This document shows positions 25,702 to 36,767 of a stretch of 64,000 nucleotides of DNA, piece by piece. A program made the position numbers and the translations under genes. The notes under the pieces are model-generated. The model saw only the letters and a program-made list of their open reading frames with translations. It did no database searches and was not told the DNA's origin. How positions within the stretch are numbered: position 1 is the first letter of the stretch; each line of letters starts with the position of its first letter. This stretch comes from Prauserella alba (GTDB taxonomy: Bacteria > Actinomycetota > Actinomycetes > Mycobacteriales > Pseudonocardiaceae), in assembly GCF_024171735.1 (NCBI RefSeq), contig NZ_JAMTCH010000003.1, positions 1,166,841 through 1,230,840 of the forward strand, given 5' to 3'.

Positions 25702-27015
25702 GTGCCGACCAGCGAACCGGTGAACGCCCCCTCACCCGGCCGGGCGTGGCTGGTCTGGGGCGTCGGTGCGTTCGTCTACCTGCTCGCCCTGTTCCACCGG
25801 GCGTCCTTCGGCGTCGCCGGACTGGACGCGGCCGAGCGGTTCGGTGTCGGTGCGGCCGCACTGGGTACGTTCACGGTGCTGCAGGTGGGCGTCTACGCGG
25901 CGATGCAGATCCCGACCGGGCTGCTGGTCGACCGGTACGGCCCGCGGGCCGTGCTGACCGCGGCCGCGCTGATGCTCGGTTCCGGCCAGGTGCTCCTCGC
26001 GCTCGTCGACACCTATGCGCTCGGCCTGCTCGCCCGCGCCGTGCTGGGCGTCGGCGACGCGCTGGCCTTCGTGTCGGTGCTGCGGCTCGCGGCCAATCAC
26101 TTCCCGGGACGGCAGTACGTTCTCGTCACGACCCTCACCGGTTCGCTCGGGTTCGTCGGCAACCTCGCCGCGACCCTGCCGCTGGCGCTGTTGCTGTCCG
26201 GTCCCGGCTGGACCCCGACCTTCCTCGTCGCAGGCCTGGTCACGTTGGCCTACGCCGCCGTGGTGTTGGTCGCGGTGCGGGACACACCCGAACGGCGCAC
26301 GGCCTCGGCCGAGGCCAGGTCCCTCTCCGAGGTCGGCGGCGACCTGCGGGCCGCGTGGCGGGTTCCCGGTACGCGGCTCGGTTTCTGGACGCATTTCTCG
26401 ATGCCGTTCAGCCTCAACGTGATGACCCTGCTGTGGGGCGTGCCCTACCTGGTCGAGGAGCTCGGGTACACGGAGACGAGTGCGAGTTCGCTGCTGATGG
26501 TGTTCGTCGTCGGCGCGATGCTGTCCAACCCGCTCGCGGGCGGGTTCTTCAGCCGCAGGCCGGACCTGCGCATGCCGACCGTGCTCGGGTACGGCGCGCT
26601 GCTCACCCTGACCTGGGCGGTGCTGCTCGCGTGGCCGGGTCAGGTGCCGATCGCGGTACTGGTGGTCGCGTTCGTGCTCATGTCACTCGGCGCGCCGGTC
26701 TCGTCGGTCGGGTTCGCCCTGGTGCGCGACTACAACCCGCTGCCGCGCGTCGGCACGGCCACGGGCGCGGTCAACGTCGGCGGGTTCTGCGCCACGACCG
26801 CGGCCTCGCTGCTCGTCGGTGTGCTGCTCGAACTGACCGGCCGCGAGTACCGGATCGCGTTGCTGGCGATCGTGGCCGTGCTCGTGTTCGGCACGTCGCG
26901 GGTGGTCGTGTGGTTCCGGCGGGCACGGGCGGCGGTGCTGGCCGCGCAGGAGCGCGGCGAGGACGTGCCGGTGCCGGTCACGCGCACCCGCTGGGACCTG
27001 GCCTCGGCGGCATAG
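25702..27015 (+). CDS. Major facilitator superfamily transporter
   Basis: 437 residues from GTG 25702 with AGGAGG upstream. Twelve helices; MFS motif A between TM2 and TM3 as GLLVDRYGPRAVL; TM1 AWLVWGVGAFVYLLALFHRA carries the FHR pattern common to nitrate/sugar-phosphate-like MFS permeases in actinobacteria; TM7-TM8 include TRLGFWTHFSMPFSLNVMTL and GGFFSRRPDLRMPTVLG. Likely an exchanger or exporter; substrate not deducible. It lies between the MATE gene and truB; the 141-base upstream gap (25561-25701) should carry its promoter but no clear hexamers stand out. Confidence 0.88.
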   Translation: MPTSEPVNAPSPGRAWLVWGVGAFVYLLALFHRASFGVAGLDAAERFGVGAAALGTFTVLQVGVYAAMQIPTGLLVDRYGPRAVLTAAALMLGSGQVLLALVDTYALGLLARAVLGVGDALAFVSVLRLAANHFPGRQYVLVTTLTGSLGFVGNLAATLPLALLLSGPGWTPTFLVAGLVTLAYAAVVLVAVRDTPERRTASAEARSLSEVGGDLRAAWRVPGTRLGFWTHFSMPFSLNVMTLLWGVPYLVEELGYTETSASSLLMVFVVGAMLSNPLAGGFFSRRPDLRMPTVLGYGALLTLTWAVLLAWPGQVPIAVLVVAFVLMSLGAPVSSVGFALVRDYNPLPRVGTATGAVNVGGFCATTAASLLVGVLLELTGREYRIALLAIVAVLVFGTSRVVVWFRRARAAVLAAQERGEDVPVPVTRTRWDLASAA

Positions 27016-27026
27016 CCGGCGCTCGC

Positions 27027-27032
27027 TACAGT
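27027..27032 (+). promoter_or_regulatory. -10 hexamer TACAGT, leaderless start
   Basis: TACAGT is followed by 8 bases and the truB GTG at 27041. Confidence 0.5.
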
Positions 27033-27040
27033 CGGCGGCC

Positions 27041-27931
27041 GTGTCCAGACCGCCCGCGCCTCCTCCCGGCCTGCTGATCGTCGACAAGCCCGCAGGCATG
27101 ACCTCGCACGACGTCGTCGCCAAGGCACGCCGTTTCCTCGGCACCCGCAAGATCGGCCACGCCGGCACGCTCGACCCGATGGCCACGGGCGTGCTCGTGC
27201 TCGGCGTCGAACGTGCGACGAAACTGCTCGGCCATCTCGCGCTCGACCGCAAGACCTACCTCGCCACGATCACGCTCGGCGCCGCCACGACGACCGACGA
27301 CGCGGAAGGCGAGCTCCTCTCCGAGGCGGATGCCGGTGCGGTCACCGACGGGGCGATCGCCGCGGGCATCGTCGGCCTGACCGGCGACCTGCAGCAGGTG
27401 CCCAGTGCCGTCAGCGCGGTGAAGGTCGACGGGAAGCGGGCCTACGCGCGTGTACGCGACGGGGAGGACGTCGACCTGCCGCCGCGGCCGGTCACCGTGC
27501 ACCGCTTCGACCTGCTCGCGACCCGCAGGGAGGGCGACCGGGTCGCGCTCGACGTGATGGTCGACTGCTCGTCGGGCACCTACGTGCGCGCGCTCGCCCG
27601 CGACCTGGGCGCGGCGCTGGGCGTGGGCGGGCACCTCACGCAGCTGCGCCGTACCACCGTCGGCCCGTTCACACTGGCCGCGGCGCGCACGCTCGAGGCC
27701 GTCGAGGCCGAGCCGGGGCTGTCGCTGAACCTCACCGAGGCCGTGGCCGCGGCGTTCCCGCGCCGCGACGTCGATGTCGCCGAGACGCGGGCCGTGCGGC
27801 ACGGCCAGCGGCTGCCCGCGGCCGGCATCGACGGCGTGTACGGCGTGTTCGGCCCCGACGGCGAGGTGATCGCGCTCGCCGAGGACCAGCGCGGTGCCGC
27901 CAAGCCCGTGGTCGTCCTGCTCCCGGCCTGA
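27041..27931 (+). CDS. truB: tRNA pseudouridine-55 synthase TruB
   Basis: 296 residues. LLIVDKPAGMTSHDVVAKAR, the catalytic block KIGHAGTLDPMATGVLVLG (Asp nucleophile in GTLDP), KTYLATITLGAATTTDDAEG, VPSAVSAVKVDGKRAYARVR, VDCSSGTYVRALARDLGAAL and GHLTQLRRTTVGPFTL, plus a C-terminal PUA-like portion (~230-296). Family knowledge: makes pseudouridine 55 in the T-loop of most elongator tRNAs. GTG 27041 follows a leaderless -10. It precedes ribF as in most actinobacteria. Confidence 0.97.
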   Translation: MSRPPAPPPGLLIVDKPAGMTSHDVVAKARRFLGTRKIGHAGTLDPMATGVLVLGVERATKLLGHLALDRKTYLATITLGAATTTDDAEGELLSEADAGAVTDGAIAAGIVGLTGDLQQVPSAVSAVKVDGKRAYARVRDGEDVDLPPRPVTVHRFDLLATRREGDRVALDVMVDCSSGTYVRALARDLGAALGVGGHLTQLRRTTVGPFTLAAARTLEAVEAEPGLSLNLTEAVAAAFPRRDVDVAETRAVRHGQRLPAAGIDGVYGVFGPDGEVIALAEDQRGAAKPVVVLLPA

Positions 27932-28023
27932 CACGGCGGTGACCGAGCGGGCCGCAGCGGCTTCGCGACACGCGGGACGGCGCCCGCTCCCGCCCGGCTG
28001 ACCCCGGCCGCGCGCACGGTCGT

Positions 28024-28029
28024 TAGGCT
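28024..28029 (+). promoter_or_regulatory. -10 hexamer TAGGCT, leaderless start
   Basis: TAGGCT is followed by 8 bases and the ribF GTG at 28038. Confidence 0.5.
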
Positions 28030-28037
28030 GCTGCACC

Positions 28038-28997
28038 GTGCAGCGTTGGCGCGGTTTGACAGATCTGCCCGGTGGCTGGGGGCGTTGCGTCGTCACCATC
28101 GGGGTGTTCGACGGGGTGCACCGGGGACACCAGGTGCTCATCGACCGGACGGTGGCCACGGCCGCCGAGCTCGGGGTGCCGTCCGTGGTCCTTACCTTCG
28201 ACCCGCACCCGTCCGAAGTGGTACGTCCCGGTTCGCATCCCGCCCAGCTCACGACGTTGCGCCGCAAGGCGGACCTGGTCGAGCAGCGCGGTGTCGACGT
28301 GTTCTGCGTGCTGCCGTTCACGCCGGAGCTGTCCCGGCTCGAACCCGACGAGTTCGTGCACGAGATCCTCGTCGACAAGCTGCACGCCGCGGCGGTGATC
28401 GTGGGGGAGAACTTCACCTTCGGGCGCAAGGCGGCGGGCGACGTCGAGACGCTGGAGCAGCTGGGCAAGCGCTTCGGTTTCACCGCGCAGGGCGCCACCC
28501 TGCAGGGGACGGCGTTGCCGGGCGGGGCCCGCGAGGCCGACCAGATCACGTTCTCCTCGACCTACGTGCGTTCGTGCATCGACGCGGGTGACGTGGCGGC
28601 GGCTGCGGAGGCGCTCGGCAGGCCACACCGGCTCGACGGCATCGTCGTGCGCGGGGACGGCCGGGGACACGACCTCGGCTACCCGACGGCGAACCTGTCG
28701 CCGCCCCGGTTCGCGGCGATCCCGGCCGACGGCGTGTACGCCTGCTGGTTCGTCCGTGCGGGCGGCGCCCGGCTGCCCGCCTCCGTGTCCGTGGGCACGA
28801 ACCCGACGTTCTCCGGCAGGGAACGCACCGTCGAGGCCTTCGTGCTCGACGTCGACGAGGACTTCTACGGCCAGCAGGTGTCGCTGGACTTCGTCGGCCG
28901 GATCCGCGGTCAGATCACGTTCGACGGCCCGGACGAGCTCGTCGACCAGATCGCCGACGACGTGGTGCGGACCAGGCGCCTGCTCGGCGTCGCCTGA
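28038..28997 (+). CDS. ribF: Bifunctional riboflavin kinase / FAD synthetase
   Basis: 319 residues. FMN adenylyltransferase half (~1-180): VVTIGVFDGVHRGHQVLIDR (nucleotidyltransferase GxFDGxHxGH), VLTFDPHPSEVV, ILVDKLHAAAVIVGENFTFG. Riboflavin kinase half (~185-319): FSSTYVRSC, GHDLGYPTANLSPPRFAAIP (PTAN motif), GVYACWFV, SVGTNPTFSGRERTVEAFVL and DFYGQQVSLDFVGRIR. Family knowledge: converts riboflavin to FMN then FAD. GTG 28038 follows a leaderless -10. No FMN riboswitch precedes it. A GC palindrome (GCGGGCCCGC) follows the stop. Confidence 0.97.
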   Translation: MQRWRGLTDLPGGWGRCVVTIGVFDGVHRGHQVLIDRTVATAAELGVPSVVLTFDPHPSEVVRPGSHPAQLTTLRRKADLVEQRGVDVFCVLPFTPELSRLEPDEFVHEILVDKLHAAAVIVGENFTFGRKAAGDVETLEQLGKRFGFTAQGATLQGTALPGGAREADQITFSSTYVRSCIDAGDVAAAAEALGRPHRLDGIVVRGDGRGHDLGYPTANLSPPRFAAIPADGVYACWFVRAGGARLPASVSVGTNPTFSGRERTVEAFVLDVDEDFYGQQVSLDFVGRIRGQITFDGPDELVDQIADDVVRTRRLLGVA

Positions 28998-29158
28998 CGC
29001 GGGCCCGCGCACACGTCGGCGGTGGTGGGTCGCCGACGCGAGTGCAATAGTGAACAGCCGGTCCGTTCCGTCCCGACTGCCGGGTAGGGCCTGGCAGGAT
29101 GCCGGGAGGGTCGCCGGGGGGTCCGGTGGCCGGACATTCGAGGGGAGCAGGGGCTGAC

Positions 29159-29641
29159 GTGGAGGACCACAAGATCGTCCAGCGCAACGTCTCGTTGCAG
29201 CGCGAGTGGTACGGGGAACCGCTCGGCGACCGCGTGCGCAGGCTCGTCGTGGCCTTCGACGTGTCGCAGGCCTACCTGGCGGAGGTACTGGGGATCAGTG
29301 CACCGATGCTGAGTCAGGTCATGAGCGGCAGGCGCGCCAAGATCGGCAATCCGGTCGTGCTGGCGCGGCTCATCATGCTGGAGCGCAAAGTGCTGTTGCC
29401 CGAGGTGGCGGGCGGTGGCAAGGAGGCCATTCAGGCGGCACTCGAAGACGTCAAGGAATCCCGGCCGACGGTGAGCAGGGACAGCATGCCGCTGGCCGCA
29501 GGCCCGGACGACCAGCAGGTGCTCAACGCGCTGCGCGAGGTCGCGGAGGGGGAGAACCTGATCGACGCCGCCGAGCGGCTCGACGCGGACTTTCCCTCGA
29601 TCGCCGACCTGCTGCGGAGGGCGGGCAAGGACCCGCGGTGA
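29159..29641 (+). CDS. Helix-turn-helix DNA-binding protein
   Basis: 160 residues from GTG 29159. QREWYGEPLGDRVRRLVVAF leads into an XRE-like helix-turn-helix: DVSQAYLAEVLGISAPMLSQ, VMSGRRAKIGNPVVLARLIM. The C-terminal ~80 residues are helical and hydrophilic (VLNALREVAEGENLIDAAER). This family of single-HTH proteins is widespread next to ribF or rpsO in actinobacteria; no target is known. It ends 25 bases before the cyclic phosphodiesterase gene, so the two may be co-transcribed. The upstream gap (28998-29158) contains a possible -10 (TAGTGA near 29048) and an AGGGG-rich ribosome-binding region. Confidence 0.82.
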   Translation: MEDHKIVQRNVSLQREWYGEPLGDRVRRLVVAFDVSQAYLAEVLGISAPMLSQVMSGRRAKIGNPVVLARLIMLERKVLLPEVAGGGKEAIQAALEDVKESRPTVSRDSMPLAAGPDDQQVLNALREVAEGENLIDAAERLDADFPSIADLLRRAGKDPR

Positions 29642-29666
29642 CGGCGGGCGACCGGGGAACGTAGAC

Positions 29667-30191
29667 ATGGGCGTGCGGCTGTTCAGCGCGCTGCCGGTGC
29701 CGCCGGCGGCGGCCGACGCACTGCGTGCTCGGCTGGCCGAGTGTCCGGCAGCGGGTGCCGAGGACCTGCGCTGGACGGATCCGCACGGGTGGCACATCAC
29801 GCTGGGGTTCTACGGTGACGACGAGCCGCAGGCGCGGACCGCGTGGCTGACGCGGCGCCTCGACGGCCTGCAGGCGCCGGTGCTGCGACTCGCGGGCGCG
29901 GGCGTCTTCCCCGGGGTGCTGTGGGCGGGGGTGACCGTCGAGTCCGGCCGGCTCGACCCGCTCGCCGAGGCCGTGCGGCCCGACGGGGAACGGCGCCGAT
30001 TCCGCGCACACGTGACGGTGGCACGCGGCGGCCCGCGTGCGGGCCTCGACGAGCTGGCCCATGAGCTGGCCGGTCATCGCGGTCCGGCCTGGCGGCCTGC
30101 GGAGGTCCTGCTGCTGCGCAGCGACCGGGGGCCCACGGGTCCGGTGTACACGCCGGTTTCCCGCTTCGGCCTCGGCCGTGCGCTGCAGTGA
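29667..30191 (+). CDS. thpR: RNA 2',3'-cyclic phosphodiesterase (2H / ThpR family)
   Basis: 174 residues with the two HxTx motifs of the 2H phosphoesterase fold: HITLGFYGD (~42-50) and HVTVARGG (~112-119). VRLFSALPVPPAAADALRAR and DLRWTDPHGW precede the first. Family knowledge: hydrolyses RNA 2',3'-cyclic phosphate to 2'-phosphate and ligates tRNA halves in vitro with 2'-5' linkage. ATG 29667. It lies between an HTH gene and rpsO, possibly co-transcribed with the former. Good match in length to the family (~180). Confidence 0.9.
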   Translation: MGVRLFSALPVPPAAADALRARLAECPAAGAEDLRWTDPHGWHITLGFYGDDEPQARTAWLTRRLDGLQAPVLRLAGAGVFPGVLWAGVTVESGRLDPLAEAVRPDGERRRFRAHVTVARGGPRAGLDELAHELAGHRGPAWRPAEVLLLRSDRGPTGPVYTPVSRFGLGRALQ

Positions 30192-30204
30192 CCGCGACCG
30201 CTGA

Positions 30205-30210
30205 TAGGCT
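30205..30210 (+). promoter_or_regulatory. -10 hexamer TAGGCT for rpsO
   Basis: TAGGCT lies about 78 bases before the rpsO start; no convincing -35 at 17 +/- 1. AAGGAG at 30278-30283 is the Shine-Dalgarno. Confidence 0.4.
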
Positions 30211-30287
30211 GGACAGTCGAGTCCGGCTGCAGTCCGTGGCGGCCGGTACCGACATGACATCACGGCACTGAACACAAGGAGTGACGA

Positions 30288-30557
30288 GTGGCGCTGTCCA
30301 CCGACGAGAAGAAGGCGATCCTCACCGAGTACGGCTTGCACGAGTCGGACACCGGTTCGCCCGAGGCGCAGGTCGCCCTGCTGACCAAGCGGATCACCGG
30401 GCTCACCGAGCACCTCAAGACCCACAAGCACGACCACCACTCGCGTCGTGGTCTGCTGCTGCTGGTCGGCCGTCGTCGTCGGCTGCTCAACTACGTGATG
30501 AGGGTCGACATCGCGCGGTACCGTTCGCTCATCCAGCGACTCGGCCTCCGCCGATGA
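30288..30557 (+). CDS. rpsO: 30S ribosomal protein uS15
   Basis: 89 residues, the standard length. [80 protein letters not shown]: full S15 signature including the 16S helix-22 binding residues ([10 protein letters not shown]). GTG 30288 with AAGGAG upstream. Family knowledge: early 30S binder; in several bacteria S15 represses its own mRNA through 5' leader structure, but I see no clear mimic here. A hairpin follows the stop and pnp lies downstream, the conserved rpsO-pnp arrangement. Confidence 0.98.
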   Translation: MALSTDEKKAILTEYGLHESDTGSPEAQVALLTKRITGLTEHLKTHKHDHHSRRGLLLLVGRRRRLLNYVMRVDIARYRSLIQRLGLRR

Positions 30558-30565
30558 CATCGTGA

Positions 30566-30600
30566 CGAAGGGGAGTGGCCCGGCGGGTCGCTCCCCTTCG
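30566..30600 (+). terminator. rpsO terminator-like hairpin
   Basis: CGAAGGGGAG (30566-30575) pairs perfectly with CTCCCCTTCG (30591-30600) around a 15-base loop, 9 bases after the rpsO stop. No U-run. Confidence 0.6.
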
Positions 30601-30857
30601 CTCCATCGGAGCCGCACTAGGCTTCGTTCGGACACGCGAGCCGGCACAGCACCGGCCTGCGCGGTCCGGAACACACTTACAGAGAGTTTTCGCAGGCGAT
30701 ACGCGCCGCGTGTGGGGACGCCGCAGCCGGTCCTCGGTAGTGGCTCCCGGGAGTTCCTCCCGTGGGCTTCGATCGATGGCCGGCCTCGTACCCGGACGGG
30801 CCCCGAAGGGCGGGGAAGTGCGTGTCGCGTGCGGCAGTACGAGGAGTAGTTACTTTC
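30601..30857 (+). promoter_or_regulatory. pnp promoter and structured leader (candidate Actino-pnp RNA)
   Basis: There is no gene in this stretch. TAGGCT at 30618-30623 is a -10 candidate, giving a ~230-base leader. Within it CTCCCGGGAG (30744-30753) is a palindrome, and CCTCGTAC (30784-30791) pairs with GTACGAGG (30837-30844), whose end overlaps the GAGGAG Shine-Dalgarno (30841-30846). A conserved RNA called Actino-pnp is known upstream of actinobacterial pnp; membership is inferred from position, not from a covariance match. Confidence 0.45.
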
Positions 30858-33113
30858 ATGACAGATGCAGACACCGTGCAGGAAACCGAAGCCGTACTGG
30901 ACAACGGCCGGTTCGGCACGCGCACGGTGCGCTTCGAAACGGGCAGGCTGGCCAAGCAGGCCGCCGGCTCCGTCGTGGCGTACCTGGACGACGAGACCAT
31001 GCTGCTGTCGGCCACCACGGCCTCCAAGCAGCCCAAGGAGCACTTCGACTTCTTCCCGCTGACGGTGGACGTCGAGGAGCGCATGTACGCCGCCGGCCGT
31101 ATCCCCGGCGCGTTCTTCCGCCGCGAGGGTCGCCCGTCGACCGACGCGGTGCTGACCTGCCGGCTGATCGACCGGCCGCTGCGCCCGTCGTTCGCCGACG
31201 GTCTGCGCAACGAGATTCAGGTCGTCATCACCGTGCAGAGCCTCAACCCCGAGGACCCGTACGACGTGCTGGCGATCAACGCCGCGTCGGCCTCGACGCA
31301 GATCGGCGGCCTGCCGTTCTCCGGCCCGATCGGCGGCGTGCGTGTCGCGCTGATCGAGGACCAGTGGGTCGCGTTCCCGACCTGGTCGCAGCTGGAGAAG
31401 GCGACGTTCAACATGGTCGTCGCGGGCCGTGTCGTCGGTGACGGCGCTGGCGACGTCGCGATCATGATGGTCGAGGCCGAGGGCACCGAGAACACGCTCG
31501 ACCTGGTGGCCGAGGGCTCGACCGCGCCGACCGAGACGACGGTCGCGCAGGGCCTGGACGCCGCGAAGCCGTTCATCCGCGCGCTGTGCGAGGCGCAGCA
31601 GCGGCTGGCCGAGGTGTCGGCCAAGCCGACCGGCGACTACCCGGTGTTCCCCGCCTACCAGCAGGACGCCTACGACGCCGTCGCCGCGATCGCGACCGAC
31701 GAGCTCACCAAGGCGCTGGCCATCGGCGGCAAGCAGGACCGCGACGAGGCGACCGACGAGGTCAAGGCCTCGGTGCTGGAGCGGATCGGCCTCGGTGAGG
31801 GCGAGGCCTTCGAGGGCCGCGAGAAGGAGGTCGGCGCGGCGTTCAAGTCGCTGACCAAGCACCTCGTGCGCCAGCGCATCCTGCGGGACCAGGTTCGCAT
31901 CGACGGCCGTGGCCTGACCGACATCCGGCAGCTGGCCGCCGAGGTCGCGGCGATCCCGCGGGCGCACGGTTCGGCGCTGTTCGAGCGCGGCGAGACCCAG
32001 ATCCTGGGTGTCACCACGCTGAACATGCTGCGGATGGAGCAGACGCTGGACACGCTCTCGCCCGAGACGTCGAAGCGCTACCTGCACCACTACAACTTCC
32101 CGCCCTTCTCCACCGGGGAGACGGGCCGCGTCGGTACGCCGAAGCGGCGCGAGATCGGCCACGGCATGCTCGCCGAGCGTGCGCTGGTGCCGGTGCTGCC
32201 GAAGCGCGACGAGTTCCCGTACGCCATCCGCCAGGTCTCCGAGGCGCTCGGCTCGAACGGCTCGACGTCGATGGGCTCGGTCTGCGCATCCACGATGAGC
32301 CTGTACAACGCCGGTGTGCCGCTGAAGGCGCCGGTTGCGGGGATCGCGATGGGCCTGGTGTCCGACCAGGTCGACGGGGAGACGCGCTACGTCGCCCTGA
32401 CCGACATCCTGGGAGCCGAGGACGCGTTCGGCGACATGGACTTCAAGGTCGCGGGCACCAAGGACGTCATCACGGCGCTGCAGTTGGACACCAAGCTCGA
32501 CGGCATCCCGTCGGACGTGCTGGCCGCGGCGCTGAACCAGGCGCGTGACGCCCGGCTGACGATCATGGACGTTATGTCCGAGGCGATCGACGAGCCGGAC
32601 GACATGAGCCCGTACGCCCCGCGCGTGACCACGGTGAAGGTTCCGGTCGACAAGATCGGTGAGGTCATCGGGCCGAAGGGCAAGATGATCAACACCATCA
32701 CCGAGGAGACCGGCGCCGACATCTCGATCGAGGACGACGGCACCATCTACGTCGGCGCGGCCGACGGCCCGTCCGCCGAGGCCGCGATCGACAAGATCAA
32801 CGCCATCGCCAACCCGCAGCTGCCGAAGGTGGGCGAACGCTTCCTCGGCACCGTCGTGAAGACGGCCGCGTTCGGTGCGTTCGTCTCGCTGCTGCCCGGC
32901 AAGGACGGCCTCGTCCACATCTCGAAGCTGGGCAACGGCAAGCGCATCGGCAAGGTCGAGGACGTCGTCAACGTCGGCGACAAGCTGCGCGTCGAGATCG
33001 CCGACATCGACCAGCGCGGCAAGATCAGCCTGGTCGTGGTCGACGAGGACGGCGAGAGCGACGGCGACAACGACGGCGCTGCGCCGGAGGAGGCCGAGTC
33101 CGCCGACGCCTGA
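30858..33113 (+). CDS. pnp: Polyribonucleotide nucleotidyltransferase (PNPase / guanosine pentaphosphate synthetase)
   Basis: 751 residues. First RNase PH domain ([40 protein letters not shown]), helical linker, second RNase PH domain ([40 protein letters not shown], catalytic region; [17 protein letters not shown]), KH ([18 protein letters not shown]) and S1 ([20 protein letters not shown]). An acidic tail ends it. Family knowledge: phosphorolytic 3'-5' RNA decay and RNA tailing; actinobacterial members can also make pppGpp-type nucleotides. ATG 30858 is preceded by GAGGAG 11 bases upstream, partly masked by a predicted stem. A strong terminator follows. Confidence 0.98.
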   Translation: MTDADTVQETEAVLDNGRFGTRTVRFETGRLAKQAAGSVVAYLDDETMLLSATTASKQPKEHFDFFPLTVDVEERMYAAGRIPGAFFRREGRPSTDAVLTCRLIDRPLRPSFADGLRNEIQVVITVQSLNPEDPYDVLAINAASASTQIGGLPFSGPIGGVRVALIEDQWVAFPTWSQLEKATFNMVVAGRVVGDGAGDVAIMMVEAEGTENTLDLVAEGSTAPTETTVAQGLDAAKPFIRALCEAQQRLAEVSAKPTGDYPVFPAYQQDAYDAVAAIATDELTKALAIGGKQDRDEATDEVKASVLERIGLGEGEAFEGREKEVGAAFKSLTKHLVRQRILRDQVRIDGRGLTDIRQLAAEVAAIPRAHGSALFERGETQILGVTTLNMLRMEQTLDTLSPETSKRYLHHYNFPPFSTGETGRVGTPKRREIGHGMLAERALVPVLPKRDEFPYAIRQVSEALGSNGSTSMGSVCASTMSLYNAGVPLKAPVAGIAMGLVSDQVDGETRYVALTDILGAEDAFGDMDFKVAGTKDVITALQLDTKLDGIPSDVLAAALNQARDARLTIMDVMSEAIDEPDDMSPYAPRVTTVKVPVDKIGEVIGPKGKMINTITEETGADISIEDDGTIYVGAADGPSAEAAIDKINAIANPQLPKVGERFLGTVVKTAAFGAFVSLLPGKDGLVHISKLGNGKRIGKVEDVVNVGDKLRVEIADIDQRGKISLVVVDEDGESDGDNDGAAPEEAESADA

Positions 33114-33148
33114 CCGGCGCCGGTACGGACACGGACGAACAGACACGA

Positions 33149-33190
33149 CGGCGACCCGCCGACGGCACCTGCTGCCGCGGCGGGTCGCCG
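33149..33190 (+). terminator. Strong hairpin after pnp
   Basis: CGGCGACCCGCCG (33149-33161) pairs perfectly with CGGCGGGTCGCCG (33178-33190), and inside it CGGCA (33163-33167) pairs with TGCCG (33173-33177). It is an 18-bp stem with one bulge and a 5-base loop, 35 bases after the pnp stop. Confidence 0.75.
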
Positions 33191-33216
33191 TGTGACATGG
33201 GGCGTTGAACAGGTTG

Positions 33217-35776
<2,560 letters not shown>

Positions 35777-35788
<12 letters not shown>

Positions 35789-35840
35789 CACCGCCGTTCG
35801 CTGACCCTGCCGTTGGCTGACGCCGCCGACCGCTGACTCC
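35777..35840 (+). repeat. 16-bp tandem repeat, four units, beginning inside the upstream gene's stop
   Basis: GCCGACCGCTGACACC, GCCGTTCGCTGACCCT, GCCGTTGGCTGACGCC, GCCGACCGCTGACTCC follow each other exactly (35777-35840); a decayed fifth copy begins at 35841. Each carries CGCTGAC or GGCTGAC; unit 1 supplies the TGA stop of the TPR-like gene. Confidence 0.85.
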
Positions 35841-35879
35841 GCGGTTGTGCGCGGTGCCGCCGTGCTCGCGGCCGGGTCG

Positions 35880-36419
35880 CTAGAGCGAGATGCCGAGCCA
35901 GCCCGCGGCGACGGCGGGGGAGGCGGCGAGGAGGCTGAACCGGACGAACCGGCCGGCCAGGCCCGCACCCACGAACAGCGACGGCCGCATGTTGACGAAC
36001 CCGGCCAGCACGACGGTCGCCATGTACGGCGGCAGCCCGACCACGGAACTGACGCCGTAGGTGCTCGCCATCCAGTGCGGGTGACGGTGGCAGCGCTCGC
36101 GCAGTGCCTCCAGCCAGCCCCGCACCCGTTTGGTGCGCCGGCGCCAGCGTTCCCGGCGCGGGGTCGGCGGCCGCTCCTGCCGGTGGCGGTGCAACCGCTC
36201 GTGCAGGAATCGCGGCAGATGGATCGAACCCCGCGCCGCGAGGTAGTACGGCAGTTTGCCGACGACCTGGCCCGCCGCGACGACGGCGCCCATGAGCAGC
36301 CAGGGAATCGTCTCGCTCTCGCCGGTCATCACCGTGATGAGGAAGAGTTCGACGCTGACCACCGGAAGGAGCGCGGAGCCGACGGCGACACCGAAGGCGA
36401 CGCACAGCCAGGTCAGCAC
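35880..36419 (-). CDS. VTT/SNARE-associated-like (DedA-related) membrane protein
   Basis: 179 residues from GTG 36419. Hydrophobic segments at ~1-25 (LTWLCVAFGVAVGSALLPVV), ~28-60 (ELFLITVMTGESETIPWLLM, GAVVAAGQVVGKLPYYLAAR), ~118-145 and ~150-178, with a strongly basic loop between (~65-112). GAVVAAGQVVGKLPYYLAAR resembles the GxxxGxxxxY region of YqaA/DedA-type VTT proteins. Family knowledge: VTT proteins are lipid scramblases or flippases in some cases. Half the usual DedA length, closer to YqaA. Function by homology is tentative. Confidence 0.72.
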   Translation of the reverse strand: MLTWLCVAFGVAVGSALLPVVSVELFLITVMTGESETIPWLLMGAVVAAGQVVGKLPYYLAARGSIHLPRFLHERLHRHRQERPPTPRRERWRRRTKRVRGWLEALRERCHRHPHWMASTYGVSSVVGLPPYMATVVLAGFVNMRPSLFVGAGLAGRFVRFSLLAASPAVAAGWLGISL

Positions 36420-36767
36420 AGTGTCTCCGCAGGCGGTCGGGGTCGGTGGTCGGATCCGGTGGGGCCGGAGGCGGCGGGGCCGGCGGCCGTGGCGCCCTCA
36501 CCAGGGTCACCGCTCGGCCGCAGCATCGCAGCGGTCGTGTGTCGGGCGGGTGAAGGGCTCACCGGATCGGTGCGGTTACAGGGACGGCTCGACTATGACA
36601 GATACCGCCGCCGCGATGTGACCGCTCGCACCGATTCGCCGCCGGTTTCCGGGCCGGGCACGCGTCCGGGTTCGTGGACCGGTGCCGGCTGGTTGTGGTG
36701 GGCGGCCGTGCCGCTCGGGCCGTGCCGCCGGGTTCTGCTGTGGTCGTGACCGGCCCGGTACCGGGCG
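36420..36767. other. Gene-free stretch between divergent-to-convergent genes
   Basis: 348 bases with no ORF that carries a credible start, coding periodicity or similarity. It should contain the promoter of the minus-strand VTT protein at its left end. A locally AT-richer patch near 36575-36605 (GGTTACAG, GACTATGACAGATAC) is the most promoter-like part, but no hexamer pair is convincing. Confidence 0.5.

Noticed and set aside
28998-29158. FMN riboswitch or other riboswitch around ribF
   Set aside because: No RFN-type conserved segments before ribF and only a short GC palindrome after it.
36535-36749. A ~70-codon plus-strand frame in the gap before the acetyltransferase
   Set aside because: No ribosome-binding site, no family resemblance, and third-position bias is weak; probably chance.
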